64,000 nt of DNA from Leptospira koniambonensis (lineage in GTDB: Bacteria; Spirochaetota; Leptospiria; Leptospirales; Leptospiraceae): NCBI RefSeq assembly GCF_004769555.1, contig NZ_RQFY01000001.1, positions 558,001 to 622,000 of the forward strand, given 5' to 3'. The position numbers were made by a program, and so were the translations under genes. Positions 57,701-64,000 of the stretch are shown in pieces (positions within the stretch are counted from its first letter, which is position 1; the number at the start of each line of letters is the position of its first letter). The notes beneath the pieces are model-generated. The model worked only from the letters and a program-made list of their open reading frames with translations, had not been told where the DNA came from and did no database searches.

Positions 57701-60592
57701 ACCATATGCATAGAAGAGCACTTTAGCAAATCCTAACCCACCTTTCTCTTGGACAGTAATGCTATAGGAGCCTGGAGAATTCGGTTGGTAAATAAAATCG
57801 ATCGGATTAGAAGAAAGGACCACCTCCGATTGAGAAACAAGTTCGTTCATTAGAGTATTCTTAGTTTGGAAAGAACCGTTAGGTCCCTTTGTCCTTACAG
57901 AACTCCATACACGTTTTAAAACGCGAACCACCGCAGACTTACCTGAAATTGCTATTCCTCCCTTAGGGTCCACAGCGATTAGATTAAAATGGAATTTTCC
58001 AGTATATACACCATAGCGGTTAATTGATTTTATACCTGGAGAAAAATTTCCAGAATATACATTAAACTCTTTGGTCTTGGTTACCGTTTTATCGTCCTTA
58101 TCATGAACGGTAGCAGAAGCTGCTACTCGATAAGGAGAACTCATACGGAACTCCATTACAGAAGGTTTATGGATTTTCTCCAAAATCAGCATCGGTTTTA
58201 AATCCACGCTGAATTTAGCTTTTCCGTCGATACCTAATTTTTTTTGATCTCCACTAAAAAAACCAGTTTGAGAATAATCTCTTTGTTCACCGTAATCATT
58301 TTCTTCTCCGAATTGGTATTCCGGATAACCTTGGTGATTGGAATTTTTGTAACGATCTAATTTATAATCATAGATTGCCTGTGACATAGGAGCTCCAAAA
58401 AGATAACGCCCTTCGACACTGATCTCTTTTTTAGCACCTACCTTATCATCTTCCAATCCGCTCAAATCCACATAGAAGTTGACCGGACGGAAATCCTCCA
58501 CCTGGAAAGTATTATCCGCAAACGTATTATCTCCCTTAGAAACCGAAATCGTGTAATGCCCGAGATTCGCATCTTCCGGAATTTCGTAATCCCCCCAAAT
58601 CCCACCTTGTTCTGAAGTCATTAAGCTCTCCGATTTTTCTTCGGAGTTCTCAGGATTCGTAATCTTAACGATAACGGTTTGCTTTTTGAGTGGATTCAGT
58701 TTACCATTTCTGATCTCAGAGAGAATTGCCTTCCAGTGCATCTTCTCTCCTTTTTTATATAGCTTACGATCAAAGTATATATTTCCTCTCAAAAAGAAGT
58801 TATCACTGGAATAACTGAAATGATTTGAAAAAGAATACATAGAGACACTGTAATTCTTATCTTCTACGAAAGATTTGTCTTCTCCAGACTCTGCTAAATA
58901 AATATTTCCAGTTACAATCGAACAATGACCCGACTCATCAGTTTGACAGTTCCCCAACTGTTTTTTATCCTTGGAGAAAGATTTTATCGAGACTCCTTTA
59001 ATCGGAGTTCCTAACGTAATGGAATGCACCCATACTTCGGAGCCAAGCATAGATCTCTTTACCGTTAAACCCAAATCTGTGGACTGAACGAATTGTTTCG
59101 CAGGTTCCCCATCCACGGAATCCGATGAGAGTTTAATGGCGAGCCAACCTGTTTTATTCTTCTTTAAATAAGGAGAAAGATCCAAACCGACTTTTGCACC
59201 CTGATGATGTCCTACACCTGTTTTCCATTCATAAGATTTGAAGCGGAGCCGATTAAAATTATATTTAGAATGATATTCTCTTTCGAAGTCGTAAACGGAA
59301 GAAAATGGAACTTCTGCAACTTCCAACTTCATGTTTTGAATATTGGCAATATCGATTCCTAAAGTTTGTTTGAGACTTGATTCTAATACTGAGTCATATG
59401 TATTTAAATAATAAGAAGGGCGATAATCCGGCATCGTAAATGTAAATTCGCGACCCCCTACTAATGGATGCCCGTATTCATCTCGTAGAGTCTCAGGGAA
59501 TGTGAATTTATATGTCACACCTGACTTTAGATCCCAGGAAGAAATTCCGATCGAACGTACGGATCCAGCATATTTTTCTAATATTCTTGCTTGAGGTTGG
59601 ATCTGAACCGAATCATAGACAGTTTTTCCGTTCACAGGATTATTAAAAGAAAGCCTGCAATATCCTCTTCCTTGGAAATACTCGAAATTACAATCGTTCA
59701 AACTGATCTTTAAATTTTCCGGTCCCTTAAAATCTCCGCTTAATTCCTTTGAAAGAGAAACATCAGTCTTACTCGCCTTTATACTCTTGTTTGCCTGCAA
59801 ATGTATGGCAGAATCGATTGGAAATGCCTGAGAGGCTTTTAGAATAATCAGTCTTTTGGAATTTTTGGCAAACCGAGTCTGAAACGGGAACGGCTTTCCA
59901 TTTACTAAGAGTTCGATTCCTTTATCCAAAGATTTCGGATCCACATCTTCGCTGAAAGAAAATTGGAATTCCTGATTGGGGTGAATCGGCGCCGAACTGT
60001 CTTGATAATAATAGCCGTATTCTTCATCCTCATAATCGACGTTATAATCCTTCCTATCTTGGTACAAGGATATATTATGAATTTCCAATTCCGGATATTG
60101 TATAATGAAATTCTCTTGAAAGTCTTTTGGGAGATTTTTACCATTAATCGACTTTAGGCCGGCCTTGACAGTGAAGGTATATTCCTTTCCGGCAATCCAT
60201 TCTCCGTCCGGAACAAAGGAGCAGATCCGAGTTCCGTACCAACGGAATTTTCCTGCAATTGCAGGTTTGATTTCGAATACCCCTTTTGTCTCCTCTTCTA
60301 AACTTGTAAGAGGAATGAGAGGGTGATTGAATACGACAGTGACTTCTTTCTTACTTCCTGTATATGGGAGATTTCCACTAGGAGTCGCTTGCAATACGAG
60401 TAATATAGAATCATCTACAGGAGGAGGGGGTTCTGAGAATTTTCCCAAATCCAAATCCAGTTTTTGCTGCCAAGGGAATCTAAATGGAAGATCAAATGCA
60501 AAGAGTGTCGCACTGAATAAGAGCATGACTGCGATGCAAATAACGGCAAAAGGTCTAATTCCTAGGATTCTCAATAGCGCAAGTCTCATCAA
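54755..60592 (-). CDS. Bacterial alpha-2-macroglobulin family protein
   Basis: 1945 residues with an N-terminal membrane or signal segment (~12-32). MG-type beta domains fill the first two thirds, including a YKPGDIAKILVKSNFPKA and DRGVLDL region. The bait-like segment is followed by the thioester motif PYSCAEQRTSAFLL (Cys at ~1440), which gives a reactive Cys-Gln bond. Alpha-helical toroid sequence follows (GGFTLWKDSS, AHVMFTLQAAKKAGY). Proteins of this type trap attacking proteases in the periplasm. Unlike E. coli YfhM no lipobox Cys is visible at the N-terminus. It is longer than the E. coli protein (about 1650 residues). It heads a run with pbpC and the sulfatase-fold gene. Confidence 0.93.
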   Translation of the reverse strand: MMRLALLRILGIRPFAVICIAVMLLFSATLFAFDLPFRFPWQQKLDLDLGKFSEPPPPVDDSILLVLQATPSGNLPYTGSKKEVTVVFNHPLIPLTSLEEETKGVFEIKPAIAGKFRWYGTRICSFVPDGEWIAGKEYTFTVKAGLKSINGKNLPKDFQENFIIQYPELEIHNISLYQDRKDYNVDYEDEEYGYYYQDSSAPIHPNQEFQFSFSEDVDPKSLDKGIELLVNGKPFPFQTRFAKNSKRLIILKASQAFPIDSAIHLQANKSIKASKTDVSLSKELSGDFKGPENLKISLNDCNFEYFQGRGYCRLSFNNPVNGKTVYDSVQIQPQARILEKYAGSVRSIGISSWDLKSGVTYKFTFPETLRDEYGHPLVGGREFTFTMPDYRPSYYLNTYDSVLESSLKQTLGIDIANIQNMKLEVAEVPFSSVYDFEREYHSKYNFNRLRFKSYEWKTGVGHHQGAKVGLDLSPYLKKNKTGWLAIKLSSDSVDGEPAKQFVQSTDLGLTVKRSMLGSEVWVHSITLGTPIKGVSIKSFSKDKKQLGNCQTDESGHCSIVTGNIYLAESGEDKSFVEDKNYSVSMYSFSNHFSYSSDNFFLRGNIYFDRKLYKKGEKMHWKAILSEIRNGKLNPLKKQTVIVKITNPENSEEKSESLMTSEQGGIWGDYEIPEDANLGHYTISVSKGDNTFADNTFQVEDFRPVNFYVDLSGLEDDKVGAKKEISVEGRYLFGAPMSQAIYDYKLDRYKNSNHQGYPEYQFGEENDYGEQRDYSQTGFFSGDQKKLGIDGKAKFSVDLKPMLILEKIHKPSVMEFRMSSPYRVAASATVHDKDDKTVTKTKEFNVYSGNFSPGIKSINRYGVYTGKFHFNLIAVDPKGGIAISGKSAVVRVLKRVWSSVRTKGPNGSFQTKNTLMNELVSQSEVVLSSNPIDFIYQPNSPGSYSITVQEKGGLGFAKVLFYAYGGEAIYWDSKDDNTVGLIPDKTNYKPGDIAKILVKSNFPKAKAIVTIEREKVLWQKSIDLTQAGVPLEIPIKEDYLPNVYVGVTVIRPRTFPADSLSPKEKKDFLEKDLGKPEIKTNVIKLDVSNESKRLKLVINADKDYYRPGEIVRLSIESEPNAEVSLSVADRGVLDLISYSYEDPLHFFYKNWPLSVGILEIRKLLIDQFYAAQKGENPGGDVYGNGSGGFNVDSEDGTRKNIRYTAFWSPNIIMGADGKKNIEFKLPDNLTTFKMMATGSLNGKYDEFEKEFKVAKPTVLLGNTPRFIRSGDSMEIGVTLINQTGNSQEFKVYLESPYLRSNELAKKVFVFKDESVEVTFRVSLNYKLIELEKNSEKTKKNFLPIIKGVLGAEPTNWQRYIDKKVPQFEYKDRLAFQFPIKESNPEEAFALSWFTEKEEKEAIKFPSPSGIEPGSGFLNIRFSTSALIGLEKGFHFYKTNPYSCAEQRTSAFLLAMTSGNLLEDFGFKPSDSSGYDFFKIKDQFLDEIDEFQNSDGGFTLWKDSSFKQISDPYLSAHVMFTLQAAKKAGYSVNSSLYSKGISYLRNYVKEPPKDGYSYILETLSYIAYVLSEEGIYDKGIVSVLMDKEKSLSIRARAYLAIAISKIEKVKNYKEDSNTKFLIESILNSLEITNENVFVKEHSWGSYRGAFYTSSSSLAIVLRALMILDSGNPLIPKIVSAVISDRDNRYWVDSQSTGAMAYSLKMYRDVYEKNFTEEKIISASIGSKQIAKTTFPPNELRSANFTFSLDDLYSLVSPGTVQDFIVRNEKSSGRMYYRASLEYKPILPKVKARDEGFEVHREIFDISDKSKAFPFGRKVKNDFVRGKIYLVKLTVINPKPARQFVLTDPIPSNMEIMNPEFDTESVSLNLPKKTLNEEYYWNYSGERTEYRDDQFLFTANYLWEGAHEYFYFLRPTQRGTANFPAAQAKLMYEPEIFGRTAGGPINVH

Positions 60593-60695
60593 TAATTCTC
60601 TCGTAGAAATGATTACTAATGAAATCCCCTGGCATTTTCGTTAAGCCATTTTCGAGCAAGATTTTGAGGTTTTTTCAGATTTTGGTATTCGATGC

Positions 60696-61523
60696 CTATC
60701 TGATACTTATTCCAAACTGTTTACTCTCCCCTTGAAGCCATGGTAAAGGCCTCATACATCCCATATCAGCCGAACCAATATAGTCACCTGTCACGTAAAC
60801 TTCCCCATTTTCCGATATAGATATTTCGTAAGATCTCTTCCTTAACCAACATCCTTCTTCGCATTCTTCTAATTTCGAGCGGGAAAGATTTTCTTCTCTA
60901 CATCTTTGTTCACAAACATTCCGACTGTCTTGATCAGTTGTCTCATGCCCGGTAGAAATCTTGATACGATTTCCCTCTATTTGCCAAGACCCATAACGTG
61001 AAATCCAATCGCTTTCATGCAATCCAACACCATGATCCGGATATAATTTAATGTCCATACATCCATTATCTGAGCCACTGCATTCCTCACCGGTGCAGCT
61101 TCCGATCATTCCTGATTTAAAATCTTTTGGGAAGTTCTTGCGATTCACTTTGTAACAGCCGTTTTCCGTTTCGTATTTATTAACTAAAGCTAATTGTATA
61201 TTAGTTGCATTTGTTAAAAACGCAGAAAAAATCCAACCAGTAAATTCAGTATTGTCAGATTGAACGTCTGGGTATTGAATCGGAGAATACTTAACTCTAA
61301 CCCATTTGCCAGACTTGCCGGAGATTTTCATTTCAGTCGGACTTTCTTCCAATATCAGAACGGGGGTTGAATAATTGATTACCTTCAATTTTTCAGAATC
61401 AGCACTTGGCTTTTCGCGAAGTATAATTCCGTTCAGGCTATTTACATAAAGAAAATTTGACGTGTTTTTATCAGGTGCACATGCGATAAAGAAAGTAACT
61501 ATAAGAATAAACCAGAATTTCAT
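60696..61523 (-). CDS. SH3-domain lipoprotein
   Basis: 275 residues. The signal peptide ends at FFIAC (lipobox, residues ~11-15). Residues ~25-105 form an SH3b-like domain (YVNSLNGIILREKPSADSEKLKVI, WVRVKYSP, GWIFSAFLTN). The rest (~115-275) is rich in Cys (CTGEECSGSDNGCMD, CEQRCREENLS, CEEGCWLRK) and probably disulfide-stabilised outside the cytoplasm. Bacterial SH3 domains often bind peptidoglycan peptides. Lying upstream of the macroglobulin-PBP1C run on the same strand, it may be part of the same envelope system, but a 103-base gap separates them. Confidence 0.8.
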   Translation of the reverse strand: MKFWFILIVTFFIACAPDKNTSNFLYVNSLNGIILREKPSADSEKLKVINYSTPVLILEESPTEMKISGKSGKWVRVKYSPIQYPDVQSDNTEFTGWIFSAFLTNATNIQLALVNKYETENGCYKVNRKNFPKDFKSGMIGSCTGEECSGSDNGCMDIKLYPDHGVGLHESDWISRYGSWQIEGNRIKISTGHETTDQDSRNVCEQRCREENLSRSKLEECEEGCWLRKRSYEISISENGEVYVTGDYIGSADMGCMRPLPWLQGESKQFGISIR

Positions 61524-61575
61524 GGAAGCAATTGTATAATCCTAACTTCAAGAAACAAGATATTTAACGGACAGC

Positions 61576-63003
61576 CTATCCATAGATAGACTGTGTTTGC
61601 AAATACTCTTCTATTCCGTATACTCCTAGCTCTCGTCCGATTCCTGATTGTTTCATTCCACCTGCCGGAATTTCCGGATAAGCGGCAACATTCTTAAACT
61701 CATTGATCATAACTCCTCCCGCTTCTATCCTCTCGGCAACTCGCTTTGCCCGAGACTTATCTTTGCCGCTAATCCATGCGAAAAGACCGTACGGCGAATC
61801 GTTCGAAATCTTGATCGCTTCCTCCTCCGATTCGTACGTAATAACCGAAAGAACAGGGCCGAAAATTTCCTCCTGAGCAATCTGCATGCTATTCTTGACA
61901 TTCACAAAAATCGTCGGCTTCGTAAAATATCCATCTTCCAGTCCATCAGGAGATCCAAGTCCCCCTATAAGTACTTCCGCACCCTCATCGATTCCTTTTT
62001 TGATATAGTTCTGCACTCGAATCCATTGCTTCTCCGAAACAAGGGGACCAATGACCGTATCGGACTCAGACGGATTTCCGACTTTTATATTCAAAGCGGC
62101 TTTCTTGAGCATAGATTTGATCTCCTCAGCACGGCTCTCCGGAATTAGTAGCCTGGTCCCTGCTATACAAGCTTGTCCGTTATTCATGAAAGCTGCTCGA
62201 AGAGAAAATGGAATCGCTTCCTCAAGGTCTGCATCATCAAGAAGAATTGTCGCTGACTTTCCACCTAGCTCTAGAGTAACCCGCTTCATCGTATCGACTG
62301 CTGCTCGCAAAATATGTTTTCCGACGATCGTCGATCCGGTGAAGGAAATCTTATCTACGAACGGATGGGTGATCATTTCCTGACCGACTACTTCCCCTAA
62401 TCCGTTTACGACATTGATTACTCCGGATGGAAGTCCTGCTTTGTCGATGCATTCTAACATAACGTTCGTTTGTATCGCGCTCAACTCGCTCGGTTTTACA
62501 ACGACCGTGCATCCGGCAGCAAGGGCAGGAGCGATCTTAATAGCAGTATTGAATAAATCCGCATTCCAAGGAGTGATGAGAGCCGCAACCCCGATCGGGC
62601 GCAAAACAATCTCTGCTTCACCAAAGTTTCGAGAAAAGGGAACCTTATCTATCAACTGCTGAACAGTCTTATATGTTTGAATCGCTGCATCGACGGAAGC
62701 AGCCGCCCCGGCCAAAGTGCGACCCGCGTATTCTTCCATAATCGCATCGATATGATCCTTTCGCCTACTTTGAAGAGATTCATAGATCGCTTGAAGATAT
62801 TTCTTTCTTTCCTCTATCGTTGTCATAGACCAATTTAGAAACGATACTTTCGCGGCGTTCACCGCCAGGGAAACATCTTCCCGATTTCCGAGAGTTACTC
62901 TTCCGATCACTTTTTTGTTTATCGGACTGATTAAATCGAGCGTCTCTTTTCCTTTTGATTCGATGAATTTTCCATCAATATAATGTGTGGTGATTATTTT
63001 CAT
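61576..63003 (-). CDS. NAD(P)-dependent aldehyde dehydrogenase
   Basis: 475 residues with the complete ALDH fold. NAD binding is marked by TPWNADLFNTAIKIAPALAAGC and FTGSTIVGKHI. The general base Glu is in LELGGKSATILL (~245) and the catalytic Cys in NNGQACIAGTRLL (~276). It oxidises an aldehyde to the acid with NAD or NADP; the substrate is not predictable. It follows the MFS permease by nine bases, so the pair probably imports a compound and oxidises it. Both genes have visibly higher G+C than the rest of the window, which hints at horizontal transfer. Confidence 0.92.
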   Translation of the reverse strand: MKIITTHYIDGKFIESKGKETLDLISPINKKVIGRVTLGNREDVSLAVNAAKVSFLNWSMTTIEERKKYLQAIYESLQSRRKDHIDAIMEEYAGRTLAGAAASVDAAIQTYKTVQQLIDKVPFSRNFGEAEIVLRPIGVAALITPWNADLFNTAIKIAPALAAGCTVVVKPSELSAIQTNVMLECIDKAGLPSGVINVVNGLGEVVGQEMITHPFVDKISFTGSTIVGKHILRAAVDTMKRVTLELGGKSATILLDDADLEEAIPFSLRAAFMNNGQACIAGTRLLIPESRAEEIKSMLKKAALNIKVGNPSESDTVIGPLVSEKQWIRVQNYIKKGIDEGAEVLIGGLGSPDGLEDGYFTKPTIFVNVKNSMQIAQEEIFGPVLSVITYESEEEAIKISNDSPYGLFAWISGKDKSRAKRVAERIEAGGVMINEFKNVAAYPEIPAGGMKQSGIGRELGVYGIEEYLQTQSIYG

Positions 63004-63012
63004 TACATCCCC

Positions 63013-64000
63013 CTATCCGTTTTGATCCGGAATCAAAGCTCCGTATTTTCGGGAAGCAGCCGCTGCATGAGATTTTCCTAGCCAAAGAAACAAGGAGGCA
63101 AGAGATCCCATTACAGCAAAATTGATTGCAATTGCTATCCCGAGTCGCTCCGGCCCAACCACATAATCGCTGATAAAGGCGATGAAGCTAGGTCCCAAAG
63201 TCATCCCCACTGCATTATAGAACATAATGAACGCGGCGGAGATCCTTCCTCGAACCGCACTCGGAGTAGATATTTGCAAGGATGCCCCTGCTACTCCCGA
63301 AAACGGTTGAATCAATCCCATGAACGCGAGAGCGGCGATCGTCAAAGGAGCGGATTTAGAAAATGAGAAAGTAAGGCCACCTATTAAAACCATAACCGCA
63401 CATACATTAGAAAAATGAGATAAATGGATATCATGGCGACCTTGTGCATAGGCTCGATCCGCAAACCATCCTGCAAAAATCACCCCGAATGTACCGATTG
63501 GAAATGCAAGGATCGCTAAAATAACTCCAGTGGTCGTGACACTAATCTCTTCGATGCGTTGCAAATATGTAGGTATCCATGCCGCTGCGCCGAGAACCAT
63601 CGCGCACTGGAATCCGAATCCGAGAAAATGGTAGGTCAGGAACTTTCTTTCCTCATGAATAAAGGATTTAAGGCCTAACGAATTTTCTCCTGTATCTTCC
63701 CTATTTCCTTTTCTCTCTTTGGGAGCGATGAATATAAGAAAAGCCAGAAAGATTCCTGGAATTCCCGAGACTAAAAATACAATTTGCCAAGGAGTAAGAA
63801 GTCCGACGAAAGAGCTCGCAAAAGAACCGATACGTACAGATTCCGCAAGAATCAAGCCGCCTAAAATATATGAAAAAGCGGCTCCGATTTGTGCTCCTGA
63901 AGAAAGAATGCTGATCGCAAGTCCGAATCGTCGCGCAGGAAAAATCTTTGCGACCATGCTCCATCCTGCCGGCTGCAGAGTCGCTTCTCCCAAACCGACG
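63013..64000 (-). CDS. MFS transporter, N-terminus outside window
   Basis: The frame is open to the window edge; about 329 C-terminal residues are visible and the true start lies beyond base 64000. The visible part contains about nine or ten membrane helices, including VGLGEATLQPAGWSMVAKIFPARRFG with the motif typical of organic-anion MFS proteins. Also seen are the central cytoplasmic loop (KERKGNREDTGEN) and helices such as GTFGVIFAGWFADR. It likely imports an organic acid for the adjacent aldehyde dehydrogenase. The TTG at 63993 is an internal codon, not a start. Confidence 0.85.
   Translation of the reverse strand, partial: VGLGEATLQPAGWSMVAKIFPARRFGLAISILSSGAQIGAAFSYILGGLILAESVRIGSFASSFVGLLTPWQIVFLVSGIPGIFLAFLIFIAPKERKGNREDTGENSLGLKSFIHEERKFLTYHFLGFGFQCAMVLGAAAWIPTYLQRIEEISVTTTGVILAILAFPIGTFGVIFAGWFADRAYAQGRHDIHLSHFSNVCAVMVLIGGLTFSFSKSAPLTIAALAFMGLIQPFSGVAGASLQISTPSAVRGRISAAFIMFYNAVGMTLGPSFIAFISDYVVGPERLGIAIAINFAVMGSLASLFLWLGKSHAAAASRKYGALIPDQNG

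Noticed and set aside
61531..61542. TTGTATAATCCT resembling the 16-base AraC-linked motif
   Set aside because: Only the first 12 bases match; the conserved GCAA end is missing and it is far from the cyclase and sulfur genes, so it is probably an ordinary AT-rich word.

Overview
The window comes from a Leptospira-like spirochaete chromosome. The inference rests on the low G+C content, the many short-signal lipoproteins with loose lipoboxes, the AraC regulators carrying 7TM-DISM sensor domains, the abundance of class III cyclases, and the mix of secreted NHL, beta-helix and collar proteins. I saw no rRNA, tRNA, CRISPR array, transposase or replication origin. Two genes are cut by the window edges: an exported protein at the left end and an MFS permease at the right end.

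Layout. 1-3.8 kb: two secreted proteins and a DUF1993 protein, followed by a GC-rich intergenic repeat. 4.0-4.9 kb: an ArsR/AHSA1 pair whose promoter carries two palindromic operators. 4.9-11.5 kb: a nitric oxide reductase cluster (norC-norB-norQ-norD plus a cytochrome c'-like gene), divergent from a Crp/Fnr-family regulator with an FNR/DNR-type box between them, then a MarR regulator. 11.5-18 kb: an NHL lipoprotein, glpD with a small kinase-like partner, a DUF3147 membrane protein, and an ammonium transporter fused to a SpoIIE-type phosphatase. 18-19.3 kb: a second ArsR/AHSA1 operon with a third gene (GFA family) that is broken by a one-base frameshift. 19.4-20.8 kb: a small phage-like module (tail collar protein and a possible lysin). 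21-24 kb: an LprI-like protein, a secreted lipin/LNS2-type HAD protein and an MBL lipoprotein.

24-31.7 kb: a three-gene RND efflux operon opposite a membrane-bound AraC regulator. 31.7-43.9 kb: a CPA1 antiporter, a putative secreted zinc phospholipase C/P1-nuclease-like protein, a very large adenylate cyclase with a duplicated membrane sensor, a second DISM-AraC regulator, a relic of an NHL gene, a two-domain VOC protein and a GH5 lipoprotein. 44-50 kb: a methyltransferase, an AraC regulator, a second adenylate cyclase and a sulfane-sulfur operon (persulfide dioxygenase-rhodanese, two YeeE/YedE halves, TauE/SafE). A 16-bp motif occurs at the araC promoter and twice, in opposite orientations, between the cyclase and the sulfur operon. 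This suggests one regulatory circuit. 50-61.5 kb: a PhlG-like hydrolase, then alpha-2-macroglobulin, penicillin-binding protein 1C and a sulfatase-fold envelope transferase in one run, and an SH3 lipoprotein. 61.5-64 kb: an aldehyde dehydrogenase and MFS pair with visibly higher G+C.

The most notable items are the Amt-SpoIIE fusion, the AraC/cyclase/sulfur motif, the two independently evolved ArsR autoregulatory operator pairs, the di-haem NorC with a terminator-like leader hairpin, the GFA frameshift, the NHL gene relic and the duplicated-sensor cyclase. All calls come from reading the sequence and from memory of protein families. No database search was run.
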